Source: Nonomuraea sp. NEAU-A123 (lineage in GTDB: Bacteria > Actinomycetota > Actinomycetes > Streptosporangiales > Streptosporangiaceae). From it: a DNA stretch of 64,000 nucleotides. The translations under genes and the position numbers were made by a program. Shown in pieces: positions 52,772 to 61,567 of the stretch. The stretch is taken from the NCBI RefSeq assembly GCF_018603905.1, contig NZ_JAHFZZ010000013.1, positions 270,051 to 334,050 of the forward strand, read 5' to 3'. Under the pieces are notes generated by a model. The model saw only the letters and a list, made by a program, of their open reading frames with translations, was not told the origin of the DNA and did no database searches. The stretch's first letter is position 1. Each line of letters begins with the position of its first letter.

Positions 52772-53518
52772 TTAGCGGAGAGCGGTTTCCTCCCCTGGTG
52801 GCAGGGGTTTGATGAGGTCCGGACCGTTGTTCCGCACATTGTTGACATCTGTGGAAACGGCCACTGCCGTCAGCCGCCCGGCGTCGGCGGGCACCAGCAG
52901 CCCCGAGGCCTGCTCGGGGTCGGTGAGCTTGGGGTCGAGCCACTCCGTCCAGCGCTCCCGCTCGATCATCATCGGCATCCGGTCATGGATGCGGCCCAGC
53001 TCGTCCTCGGCGTCGGTGGTGATGACCGTGCAGGTCACCAGCCACTTGAGTGGATCGTCGTCGTCGCGCGACTTGTCCTTCCAGAACTCGTACAGGCCCG
53101 CCATGGCCAGCACCCCATCGTCCTCCGGGTGGATGAAGTACGGCTGTTTCTTCTTCTTGTCACCCTCGACCGGCATCCACTCGAAGTAGCCGTCGGCCGG
53201 CAGCAGGCACCTGCGCTTGGCGAACGCCTGGCGGAAGGACGGCTTCTCGGCCACCGTCTCGATCCTGGCGTTGATCATCCGCGACCCGACCGACGGGTCC
53301 TTCGCCCAGGCCGGCACCAGCCCCCACTTGACGATCCGCAACTGCCGCACGGCCCGCTCGGCCTCCTTGGGCACCCGGCTGAGGACGGCGTAGACGTTCT
53401 TGGTGGGCGCGACGTTGTAGTCGGGCCCGAGCTCCTTGTCGGGGTCACCGTCGAGCTCGACCTGGAACTCCTCCAGCAGCTCGTGCTTCTTGCGCGCCGA
53501 CGCGTATCTCCCGCACAT
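52772..53518 (-). CDS. SRAP/YedK-family abasic-site protein
   Basis: 248 residues. MCGRYA places the catalytic Cys at residue 2 after Met removal. NVAPTKNVYAVL, WGLVPAWAKDPSVGSRMINARIETVAEKPSFRQAFAKRRCLLPADGYFEW and IHDRMPMMI are family motifs. Forms a covalent link with abasic sites in single-stranded DNA (HMCES/YedK). The start is fixed by MCGRY; the frame is open upstream but not coding. Confidence 0.95.
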   Translation of the reverse strand: MCGRYASARKKHELLEEFQVELDGDPDKELGPDYNVAPTKNVYAVLSRVPKEAERAVRQLRIVKWGLVPAWAKDPSVGSRMINARIETVAEKPSFRQAFAKRRCLLPADGYFEWMPVEGDKKKKQPYFIHPEDDGVLAMAGLYEFWKDKSRDDDDPLKWLVTCTVITTDAEDELGRIHDRMPMMIERERWTEWLDPKLTDPEQASGLLVPADAGRLTAVAVSTDVNNVRNNGPDLIKPLPPGEETALR

Positions 53519-53611
53519 GTCCCCACACTGCCATGTACGGCCTACGACCGCGTGCCCGCCCGTCCGGCGTCGGCATCCGTGAAATTCACCAGCGCCAGTA
53601 AGCTTTGACCC

Positions 53612-54913
53612 ATGCCCGCACCGCACTGGCCCGCACCCACCGCGACCGCTCCCGTGGTCGCGTCGATCCGCCTGCCCGGCTCCAAGTCCGTGACCAACCG
53701 CGCGCTGCTCCTCGCCGCTCTGGCCGACGGTCCCGGCGTGGTGCGCCAGGCACTCCGCAGCCGCGACGCGGACCTGATGGTGGCGGCGCTGCGCGCCCTG
53801 GGCGCCACCCTGACGCCGGCGAACGAGACCACGGCCGCCGTCGACTGGCAGGTGACCCCCGGCCCGGTCCACGGCGGCGCCAGCATCGACGCGGGCCTGG
53901 CGGGCACCGTCATGCGCTTCGTGCCGCCGATGGCCGCCCTGGCCGACGGCCCGGTCTCCTTCGACGGCGACCCGCACGCCCGCAAGCGTCCCATGGGTCC
54001 CATCCTCGACGCCCTGCGCGCCCTGGGCGCCCGCGTCGACAACGACGCCCTGCCGTTCACCATCCACGGTCCCCTCGCGGGCGGCGAGGTCACGCTCGAC
54101 GCGTCGGGGTCGTCGCAGTTCGTCTCGGGGCTGCTGCTCACGGCCGCGCGCTTCGAGAAGGGCATCACGATCCGCCACGTCGGCCCGCCCGTGCCGTCGC
54201 AGCCGCACATCGAGATGACGATCCAGATGCTCAGGGCGGCCGGGGTCACGGTCGACGACGGCGAGCGCGACATCTGGCGGGTCGAGCCGGGACCGATCGC
54301 GGCCATGGACATGTCCGTCGAGCCCGACCTGTCCAACGCGGCGCCGTTCCTGGGCGCGGCTCTGGTCACGGGCGGCACGGTCACCATCCCCGGCTGGCCG
54401 TACGAGACCACCCAACCGGGCGACGCCCTCCGCGACCTGCTCACCTCGATGGGCGCCACGGTCCAGCTGACCCCCGCGCCGCACGAGGCGACCGGCGACG
54501 CCGGTTCCCTGACCGTGACCGGCACCGGCCGGATCGAGGGCATCGACGCCGACCTGCGCGCGGTGGGCGAGCTGACGCCGACGATCGCCGCGCTGGCCGT
54601 GCTGGCGAGCTCACCGTCCCGGATCCGGGGCGTCGCACACCTGCGCGGTCACGAGACCGATCGCCTGGCCGCCCTGGTCACCGAGATCACCCGGCTGGGC
54701 GGCGACGCGGAGGAGACCGACGACGGCCTGATCATCCGCCCCCGCCCCCTGCACGGCGGCGTCTTCCACAGCTACGACGACCACCGCATGGCCACGGCCG
54801 GGGCGGTCATCGGGCTGGCGGTTCCGGACGTCGAGGTGGAGAACATCGCGACGACGGCCAAGACCCTCCCGGAGTTCGTCCAGATGTGGACGAACATGCT
54901 GGGCGAACAATGA
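53612..54913 (+). CDS. aroA: EPSP synthase (3-phosphoshikimate 1-carboxyvinyltransferase)
   Basis: 433 residues with complete family signatures: RLPGSKSVTNRALLLAALADG, IDAGLAGTVMRFVPPMAALA, DASGSSQFVSGLLLTAARFEKG, RGVAHLRGHETDRLAALVTEI and YDDHRMATAGAVIGLAVP. Sixth step of the shikimate pathway. TAAGCT lies 7 bases before the ATG with no ribosome-binding site, so probably leaderless. Confidence 0.96.
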   Translation: MPAPHWPAPTATAPVVASIRLPGSKSVTNRALLLAALADGPGVVRQALRSRDADLMVAALRALGATLTPANETTAAVDWQVTPGPVHGGASIDAGLAGTVMRFVPPMAALADGPVSFDGDPHARKRPMGPILDALRALGARVDNDALPFTIHGPLAGGEVTLDASGSSQFVSGLLLTAARFEKGITIRHVGPPVPSQPHIEMTIQMLRAAGVTVDDGERDIWRVEPGPIAAMDMSVEPDLSNAAPFLGAALVTGGTVTIPGWPYETTQPGDALRDLLTSMGATVQLTPAPHEATGDAGSLTVTGTGRIEGIDADLRAVGELTPTIAALAVLASSPSRIRGVAHLRGHETDRLAALVTEITRLGGDAEETDDGLIIRPRPLHGGVFHSYDDHRMATAGAVIGLAVPDVEVENIATTAKTLPEFVQMWTNMLGEQ

Positions 54914-55058
54914 CCACTGTCCTGGTACAACGGGCTGAGCGTCCGGGCAGAAGCGCGGCGGTCGGCATGGTGGGGTGGATGTGTGGGCACAACCGCCCCG
55001 TAGGCCGACGCGGTGGAGCAGCGTACGGACAGGACGGCGCCACTGACCGCCACGGTGG

Positions 55059-56141
55059 GTGGGCCGCGCACAGCACGATCGATCGCATGGGGGTAGACCG
55101 CTGAGAAAGCGGGAGTACGACGAGGATGACGTACGGATCAGGCCGAGCAAGGGCTCACGGCCGCGGACCCGTATTCGGCCTGCGCATGAGGACGCCGTAG
55201 AGGGGTTCGTGGTCGCCGTGGACCGGGGCCGCTACACCACGCTGGTCGAGCCGGAGCGCGCCAAGGGATCGGCCCAGAAGCGCAAGCAGCCCGAGCGCAC
55301 CATAGTCACCGCGATGAAGGCGCGCGAGCTCGGCCGCAAGGGCATCGTCGTCGGCGACCGGGTGGCCCTGGTGGGCGACGTCTCGGGCCGCCCCGACGCC
55401 CTGGCCAGGGTCGTACGGGTCGAGCCGCGCACGTCGATGCTGCGCCGTTCGGCCGACGACGTCGAGGACACCGACGGCATCGAACGCCCCGTGGTGGCCA
55501 ACGCCGACCAACTGGTCATCGTGACCGCGCTCGCCGACCCGCCACCCCGGCCGCGCATGATCGACCGGATCCTGGTGGCCGCCTTCGACGCCGAGATCGA
55601 CGCGCTCCTCTGCCTCACCAAGTCGGACCTCGGGCGACCTGACGACCTGGTGGCGATGTACGAGCCGCTCGGGGTGTCGCACGTCGTCGTGCACAAGGGC
55701 GGCTCGCTGGACGAACTTCGCGACCACCTCACCGGCCGCCTCAGCGTCATGGTCGGCCACTCGGGCGTCGGCAAGTCGACCCTGGTCAACGCCCTCGTGC
55801 CGGCCGCCAACCGCGCGGTCTCCCAGGTCAACGCCGTCACCGGCCGCGGCCGCCACACCTCGACCTCAGCCGTGGCCCTCGAGCTCCCGGAGGGCGGCTG
55901 GATCATCGACACTCCCGGCGTACGCAGCTTCGGCCTGGCCCACGTGTCGGTCGAGACGGTCCTGGCCTCCTTCCCCGACCTCATCGAAGGCACGATCACC
56001 TGCCCGAAGGGGTGTACACACCTGGACGCCGACTGCGCGCTGGACGCGTGGGTGACGGCGGGCCACGCCGAACCAGCCCGCCTGGAGTCTCTCCGCCGCC
56101 TCCTCTCCAGCCGAGAAGGCGACTCTCCCGACAGTCTTTAA
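55059..56141 (+). CDS. rsgA: Ribosome small-subunit-dependent GTPase A
   Basis: 360 residues if read from GTG 55059. Family similarity begins at LRKREYDEDDVRIRP, so the real start may be CTG 55101, 7 bases after GGGGG. OB domain (EGFVVAVDRGRYTTLVE), circularly permuted GTPase with G4 TKSD before G1 GHSGVGKST and G3 DTPGVRSFGL, then the zinc site CPKGCTHLDADCALDAWVTAGH. Matures the 30S subunit. It follows aroA, the same order as in streptomycetes. Confidence 0.92.
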   Translation: MGRAQHDRSHGGRPLRKREYDEDDVRIRPSKGSRPRTRIRPAHEDAVEGFVVAVDRGRYTTLVEPERAKGSAQKRKQPERTIVTAMKARELGRKGIVVGDRVALVGDVSGRPDALARVVRVEPRTSMLRRSADDVEDTDGIERPVVANADQLVIVTALADPPPRPRMIDRILVAAFDAEIDALLCLTKSDLGRPDDLVAMYEPLGVSHVVVHKGGSLDELRDHLTGRLSVMVGHSGVGKSTLVNALVPAANRAVSQVNAVTGRGRHTSTSAVALELPEGGWIIDTPGVRSFGLAHVSVETVLASFPDLIEGTITCPKGCTHLDADCALDAWVTAGHAEPARLESLRRLLSSREGDSPDSL

Positions 56142-56282
56142 GTTTTCTTTTACGGCCAGCCCGGTGGGCCCCACCCGCCGACCAGGGCTGGGCCCTGTCC
56201 AGGGGCACGCTCCTCCGGTGATACGGGGCTGAGCGCCGTGACGTGCGCCCTCTTGGCCATGTCCGTGGTCGGCCCCGCGGCC

Positions 56283-56308
56283 GATAAGTCGGCCTGCCCC
56301 GACTTATC
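56283..56308. repeat. Perfect 10-bp inverted repeat before hisN
   Basis: GATAAGTCGG (56283-56292) and CCGACTTATC (56299-56308) with a 6-base loop, followed by an A-run. It has no T-run on the plus strand and lies about 95 bases before hisN. Operator or RNA stem; cannot be decided. Confidence 0.5.
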
Positions 56309-56404
56309 AGAAAAAACAGTCATCCGGCAGTGGACGGGACTTACCAGAAATGCAGGGCTGCTTGACTGATGTTCGGGAGGTAAGTCACGGTAGCGTGGCT
56401 CTTC

Positions 56405-57190
56405 GTGCAGGGTTATAACGATGATCTACGTCTGGCGCACGTCATGGCGGACCACGCCGACGACCTGACCATGCGGAGGTTCAAGGCGGTCGATCTCAAG
56501 GTCGACACCAAGCCGGACCTCACGCCGGTCAGCGATGCCGACCGTGCCGTCGAGGAGGCCATTCGCGGCACCCTCCGGCGAGCCAGGCCGCGGGACGCGG
56601 TCGTGGGCGAGGAGTTCGGCAAGACGGGCTGGGGTGCCAGGTCGTGGATCATCGACCCGATCGACGGCACCAAGAACTACGTGCGCGGCGTCCCCGTGTG
56701 GGCGACACTGATCGCGCTGATGGAGTACGGCCAGGTCAAGGTGGGCCTGGTGTCCGCCCCGGCCCTGGGCAAGCGCTGGTGGGCGGCCACCGAGGGCGGC
56801 GCCTGGACCGGCAAGAGCCTGACCAAGGCGACCCGGATGCGCGTCTCGTCGGTGGCCGATCTGGAGGACGCGTCGTTCTCCTACTCCAGCTTCGGCGGCT
56901 GGGAGAAGATGGGCCGGCTCGACAACTTCCTCGACCTCGGGCGAGCCTGCTGGCGCACTCGGGCCTATGGCGATTTCTGGTCGCACATGATGGTCGCGGA
57001 GGGTTCGGTGGAGCTGTCGGCCGAGCCGGAGTTGTCGCCATGGGACATGGCCGCGCTCACCGTGATCGTCGAGGAGGCGGGCGGCAAGTGGACGGACCTC
57101 GCGGGCGTGCCCGGCCTCGAGGGTGGCAGCCTGGTCTGCACCAACGGCATCCTGCACGACGAGGTCCTCAGACGCCTGAACGGCTCGTAG
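56405..57190 (+). CDS. hisN: Histidinol-phosphatase (inositol-monophosphatase family)
   Basis: 261 residues from GTG. Metal-binding motifs GEEFG, WIIDPIDGTKNYVRGVPVWATLIAL and SPWDMAALTVIVEEAGG are those of IMPase-like enzymes; the wording matches actinobacterial HisN, the histidine-pathway phosphatase. TAGCGT lies 8 bases before the GTG, so the transcript is probably leaderless. Confidence 0.9.
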   Translation: MQGYNDDLRLAHVMADHADDLTMRRFKAVDLKVDTKPDLTPVSDADRAVEEAIRGTLRRARPRDAVVGEEFGKTGWGARSWIIDPIDGTKNYVRGVPVWATLIALMEYGQVKVGLVSAPALGKRWWAATEGGAWTGKSLTKATRMRVSSVADLEDASFSYSSFGGWEKMGRLDNFLDLGRACWRTRAYGDFWSHMMVAEGSVELSAEPELSPWDMAALTVIVEEAGGKWTDLAGVPGLEGGSLVCTNGILHDEVLRRLNGS

Positions 57191-57216
57191 AGAGGCCCCT
57201 CAGGCGCCTGTACACC

Positions 57217-58002
57217 TCATAGAGCCAGCACCCGGGCGACGGCGGCCAGCAGACTGTCGCGATATGTCCCCCCGAAGAGCACCACATGGACGAGCAGCGG
57301 GTGCAGTTGGTGCAGCGGCACCCGCCCCCGCCACCCGTCCGCGAGCGGCGTCTCCTCCTGATAGGCCCCCAGGATCCGATCGAGATAGGGCGCCCCGAAC
57401 AACGCCAGCATCGCCAGGTCCGTCTCCCGATGCCCGCCGTGCGCGGCCGGGTCGATGAGCACCCCGCGACCATCCGACCAGAGCACGTTCCCGTTCCACA
57501 GGTCGCCGTGGATGCGCGCCGGCGGCTCCAGCGGGCCCGCCACCTCGCCGAACCGCGCCACCGCCCGCTCGATGAGAGCCACGTCCCGCGCGGGCAGCCG
57601 CGCCTGTCGTACGAAGGGAAGCACCCGGCGGGTGGCGTAGAAGGCCGGCCAGTCGTCGGCGGGCGAGTTGTCCATCGGCAGGTCGGCGATGAAACCCGGC
57701 CAGGGGGCGCCGAAGGCGGGCGCGCCGGCGCGGTGCAGTCGCGCGAGGTCGCGCCCGAACCGCTCGGCGGCCGCCGCGGTCGGCGACGAGGTGTCCACCC
57801 ACGACAGTACGAGCCGATCCTGGGAGACCTCGATCACCTCCGGCACGGCGATGACCTCGCCCAGCCACCGCAGCCCTTCCGCCTCGGAAGTGAACACCGG
57901 AGAAACGGTTCCGGTCTTCGCGAACACCACACGCCCGTCGTCGAGCACGCCCCGCTGCAGCCGCCAGCCGTGGGACGCCCCGAGGTCCTCAGTCGATCTC
58001 AT
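57217..58002 (-). CDS. Fructosamine kinase-like protein
   Basis: 261 residues from ATG 58002, overlapping the phosphatase gene by 14 bases. Aminoglycoside-phosphotransferase-like fold: HGDLWNGNVLWSDGRGVLIDPAAHGGHRETDLAMLALFG is the fructosamine-kinase signature. It phosphorylates glycated amines. Translational overlap with the LMW-PTP gene suggests that phosphorylation and dephosphorylation of a related small substrate are linked; ribulosamine/erythrulosamine kinases are known to pair with LMW-PTP genes. Confidence 0.92.
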   Translation of the reverse strand: MRSTEDLGASHGWRLQRGVLDDGRVVFAKTGTVSPVFTSEAEGLRWLGEVIAVPEVIEVSQDRLVLSWVDTSSPTAAAAERFGRDLARLHRAGAPAFGAPWPGFIADLPMDNSPADDWPAFYATRRVLPFVRQARLPARDVALIERAVARFGEVAGPLEPPARIHGDLWNGNVLWSDGRGVLIDPAAHGGHRETDLAMLALFGAPYLDRILGAYQEETPLADGWRGRVPLHQLHPLLVHVVLFGGTYRDSLLAAVARVLAL

Positions 58003-58462
58003 CGGCGATGTGCTTCGCGACGCCTTCGGAAGCGGCCTCGACCAGGCGCAGCACCTCTTCGAAGCCCTCGGGCCCGCCGTAGTAGGGATCGGGCACCTCG
58101 GCCCCGTCCCGCGCGGCGGGGTCGAACGAGCGGAACAGCCGCACCTCCACATCACCGGGCGCGATCCGCCGCAGGAACGACAGGTTGTCCCGGTCCATGG
58201 CCAGCACCAGGTCGTAGCGGTCGAACCAGTCGGAGGTGAACTGTCTGGCCCGGTGGGCAGAGCCGTCGTAACCGTGCTCGGTCAGCGTCCGCAGAGCCCG
58301 CTCGTCCATGGGATCCCCGACGTGCCAGCCGCCGGTGCCCGCGCTGTCGACGGCCACTCGTTCATCGAGTCCGTGCTCGGCCAGTGTCCGCCTGAGCACC
58401 GTCTCGGCCATCGGCGAGCGGCAGATGTTCCCCATGCACACCAGGCATACGCGATAGGTCAT
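57989..58462 (-). CDS. Low-molecular-weight protein-tyrosine-phosphatase
   Basis: 157 residues from ATG 58462 with GGGAG just upstream (an ATG at 58474 is also in frame). Active site CMGNICRSP (Cys9, Arg15) and general acid VPDPYYG. Either a tyrosine phosphatase or, given its overlap with the fructosamine-kinase gene, a sugar-phosphate phosphatase. Divergent from the pst operon. Confidence 0.94.
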   Translation of the reverse strand: MTYRVCLVCMGNICRSPMAETVLRRTLAEHGLDERVAVDSAGTGGWHVGDPMDERALRTLTEHGYDGSAHRARQFTSDWFDRYDLVLAMDRDNLSFLRRIAPGDVEVRLFRSFDPAARDGAEVPDPYYGGPEGFEEVLRLVEAASEGVAKHIADEID

Positions 58463-58490
58463 AGCTCCCATCATGAGGGTGACCAGGGCC

Positions 58491-58512
58491 GTTCACCGTC
58501 CGTTCACCCTTG
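58491..58512 (+). promoter_or_regulatory. PHO box upstream of pstS
   Basis: Two adjacent 11-bp units, GTTCACCGTCC and GTTCACCCTTG, match the Streptomyces PhoP consensus (GTTCACC direct repeats). A weaker GTGACC unit precedes them. They lie 71 bases before the pstS start and are the expected PhoR-PhoP target. Confidence 0.88.
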
Positions 58513-58582
58513 ATAGGGGGATTGAGTCACTTTGGCTGCATAGCTTCGTGGCGACTAAGGACCAAGTGGGAGGAACCCAACC

Positions 58583-59695
58583 GTGAAGTATGCAGGCCGG
58601 CTCGCCGCCGTCGCCGTCGTCGGCGCGCTCTCGCTCGCTGCGTGCGGCACAGACAACAACAGTGCCGGCGACGCCACCGCGTCCGCCGGCGCCAGCAGCG
58701 CTGCGGGTAACGACAACGGTCTGAGCGGCACGATCAACGCCGCCGGATCCTCGGCCCAGGCCAACGCGATCGACCAGTGGAAGAAGGACTTCCAGAGCAA
58801 GAACCCCGGGGCCAGCCTGAACTACCAGCCCAGCGGTTCCGGTGCTGGTGTCCAGTCGTTCATCCAGGGCACGGTCGCCTTCGCGGGTTCCGACTCGGCC
58901 CTCAAGGACGACAAGGGCGAGCCCGCCCAGGCCGACGCCCGGTGCAAGACCGGCAAGGCCATCAACATCCCGATGGTGACCGGCCCGATCGCGGTCGTCT
59001 ACAACCTGCCCGGCGTGGACGGTCTGCAGCTCTCGCCCAAGACGCTCGGCGGCATCTTCAGCAGCAAGATCACCAAGTGGGACGACGCGGCCATCAAGGC
59101 CGACAACCCGCAGGCCAAGCTGCCTTCGACGCCGATCCAGGCATTCCACCGGGCTGACGAGTCGGGCACCAGCGACAACTTCACCAAGTTCCTCAAGGCA
59201 ACGGCCGAGTGGCCGTACGAGCCGGCCAAGGCGTGGCCCGCCGAGGCCAAGGGCCAGGGCGCGAAGGGCTCCGACGGCATCGCCTCCTCGGTGAAGGGCG
59301 CTGAGGGCGCGATCAGCTATGTCGAGATGTCGTTCGCCGACAACTCCCAGCTCCAGAAGGCCAAGGTGGCTAACGGCGCGGGCGAGTTCGTCGAGCTGAA
59401 CAGCGACAGCGCGGCCAAGACGATCGAGACCGCGGAGGTCAAGGGCACCGGCAACGACCTCAAGCTCGGCATCGACTACGCCACCAAGACCGCGGGCGCC
59501 TACCCGATCGTCCTGGTGACCTACGAGATCACGTGCGAGAAGGGTCTGCCCGCCGACCAGGTGAAGCTGGTCAAGGCCTTCCTCACCTACACCGCCAGCG
59601 ACGAGGGCCAGGCCGCGCTGAAGGACCTGGGCTACGCCCCGCTCGCGGGCGAGCTGCTCACCAAGGTCCGCACCGCCGTCGAGGCGATCTCCTAA
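58583..59695 (+). CDS. pstS: Phosphate-binding lipoprotein
   Basis: 370 residues from GTG with GGGAGGA upstream. Lipobox LAACG, a Ser/Ala/Asn-rich linker, then the PstS fold: INAAGSSAQANAIDQWKKDFQ, NYQPSGSGAGVQSFIQGTVAFAGSDSAL and HRADESGTSDNFTKFLKAT carry the phosphate ligands. First gene of pstSCAB. Confidence 0.96.
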   Translation: MKYAGRLAAVAVVGALSLAACGTDNNSAGDATASAGASSAAGNDNGLSGTINAAGSSAQANAIDQWKKDFQSKNPGASLNYQPSGSGAGVQSFIQGTVAFAGSDSALKDDKGEPAQADARCKTGKAINIPMVTGPIAVVYNLPGVDGLQLSPKTLGGIFSSKITKWDDAAIKADNPQAKLPSTPIQAFHRADESGTSDNFTKFLKATAEWPYEPAKAWPAEAKGQGAKGSDGIASSVKGAEGAISYVEMSFADNSQLQKAKVANGAGEFVELNSDSAAKTIETAEVKGTGNDLKLGIDYATKTAGAYPIVLVTYEITCEKGLPADQVKLVKAFLTYTASDEGQAALKDLGYAPLAGELLTKVRTAVEAIS

Positions 59696-59701
59696 CAACC
59701 G

Positions 59702-60682
59702 ATGACGACCAAAGTCAGTACCCGTGATGGCGGACCGGCCACGAGCCGGCCCGCCTCGCGGCGCAGCCATGGTGAAGGGCCCTTTCGCTACGCCGCCACC
59801 GGCGCGGGCATCATCCTGCTGGGGATCATGGCGGCCATCGCCGTCTTTCTCATCAGCGAGGCGATCCCCGCCCTGCAGGCGAACAAGGGGCACTTCTTCT
59901 CCGAGCTGGTCTGGGACCCGAACGGCAGCCAGGTCTTCGGCATCGCCGCCCTGGCGTTCGGCACCGTGCTCAGCTCGGCCCTCGCGCTCGTCATCGCGAC
60001 TCCCATCGCGGTCGGCGTGGCGCTCTTCATCTCCCACTACGCGCCCCGCCGCCTGGCCGGGCCGCTCGGCTACCTGATCGACCTGCTCGCCGCCGTCCCC
60101 AGCGTGGTGTACGGCCTGTGGGGCGTGGCCTTCCTGGTGCCGCTGCTCAAGACGCCGTCGCAGTGGCTGAACGAGAACCTGGGCTGGTTCCCGCTGTTCG
60201 CCGGCGAGGGCGCGATCGGCGGCAAGACCATGATCGCTGGTTCCATCGTCCTGGCGATCATGATCCTGCCGATCATCGCGGCCATCTCCCGCGAGGTGTT
60301 CCTCCAGGCCCCCAAGATGAACGAGGAGGCGGCGCTCGCGCTCGGCGCCACCCGCTGGGAAATGATCAGGATGGCCGTGCTGCCGTTCGGTCGCCCCGGC
60401 GTCATCAGCGCCGCGATGCTCGGCCTCGGCCGGGCGATGGGCGAGACCATCGCGGTCGCGCTGATCTTCCCCGCCACCTTCGACATCACCTTCGAGATCC
60501 TCACCCCGCACGCCAACAGCATCGCGGCGAACATCGCCAACGGCTTCGGTGAGGCCACTCCGATCGGCAGGGGCGCGTTGATCGCCTCCGGACTGGTGCT
60601 GTTCATCATCACCCTGCTCGTCAACATAGCCGCCCGCATGATCATCAACCGCCGCAAGGAGTACGCGAGGGCCGGCGCATGA
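59702..60682 (+). CDS. pstC: Phosphate ABC transporter permease
   Basis: 326 residues, six membrane helices, and the motif REVFLQAPKMNEEAALALGATRWEMIRMAVLPFGRPGVISA (EAA loop). It follows pstS by 6 bases. Confidence 0.96.
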   Translation: MTTKVSTRDGGPATSRPASRRSHGEGPFRYAATGAGIILLGIMAAIAVFLISEAIPALQANKGHFFSELVWDPNGSQVFGIAALAFGTVLSSALALVIATPIAVGVALFISHYAPRRLAGPLGYLIDLLAAVPSVVYGLWGVAFLVPLLKTPSQWLNENLGWFPLFAGEGAIGGKTMIAGSIVLAIMILPIIAAISREVFLQAPKMNEEAALALGATRWEMIRMAVLPFGRPGVISAAMLGLGRAMGETIAVALIFPATFDITFEILTPHANSIAANIANGFGEATPIGRGALIASGLVLFIITLLVNIAARMIINRRKEYARAGA

Positions 60683-61554
60683 CCACGATCCAACACATCT
60701 CGACCAGCCGCCGCATCAAGGACCGCGTGGTCCAGGGGCTGGTCTACCTGGCGTTCGCGCTTGCCGTGGTGCCGCTCGTGTCCGTGCTCTGGCTGGTGAT
60801 CAAGAACGGCGCGGCGCGGTTCGACCTGGACTTCCTCACCCACTCGATGCGCAACATCGGCGCCCGCGACGTGGGCGGCGGCGCCTACCACGCGATCATC
60901 GGCACGCTGGAACAGGTCCTGATCGCCTCGCTCATCTCCGTCCCCATCGGGTTGCTGACCGCGATCTACCTGGTCGAGTACGGCAACGGCGGCCGGTTGA
61001 GCCGGGCCATCAGCTTCTTCGTGGACGTCATGACCGGCGTCCCCTCCGTCGTCGCGGGCCTGTTCATCCTGGCGTTCTGGGTCCTGTTCCTGGGCCAGCC
61101 GTTCTCCGGGTTCGCCGGGGCGCTGTCACTGTCGATCCTGATGATGCCGACCGTGGTCAGATCGGCCGAGGAGATGCTCCGCCTGGTCCCGAACGACCTG
61201 CGCGAAGCCTCGTACGCGCTGGGCGTGGCCAAGTGGCGCACGATCATGAAGGTCGTCCTGCCGACCGCGCTGACCGGCATCATCACCGGTGTCATGCTGG
61301 CCGTGGCCAGAGTCGCCGGCGAGACCGCGCCGTTGCTGCTCACCGTGTTCTTCACCGACTCCATCAACAACGACCCGTTCAGCGGGCCGCAGATGGGGCT
61401 CCCCCTCTTCGTCTTCGACCAGGCGGGCCGGCCCAACGCCACCGCCGTGGATCGAGCCTGGACCGGAGCCCTCACGCTCATCCTGATCGTCATGCTGCTC
61501 AACCTGGTGGCGCGCCTGATCGCCCGGTGGCGCTCACCCGCCAAAGGCCGATAA
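60679..61554 (+). CDS. pstA: Phosphate ABC transporter permease
   Basis: 291 residues with six membrane helices and the EAA loop AEEMLRLVPNDLREASYALGVAKWRTIMKVVLPTALTGI. Start overlaps the pstC stop (ATGA). Confidence 0.96.
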   Translation: MTTIQHISTSRRIKDRVVQGLVYLAFALAVVPLVSVLWLVIKNGAARFDLDFLTHSMRNIGARDVGGGAYHAIIGTLEQVLIASLISVPIGLLTAIYLVEYGNGGRLSRAISFFVDVMTGVPSVVAGLFILAFWVLFLGQPFSGFAGALSLSILMMPTVVRSAEEMLRLVPNDLREASYALGVAKWRTIMKVVLPTALTGIITGVMLAVARVAGETAPLLLTVFFTDSINNDPFSGPQMGLPLFVFDQAGRPNATAVDRAWTGALTLILIVMLLNLVARLIARWRSPAKGR

Positions 61555-61567
61555 GGGGTAAAGCCAC

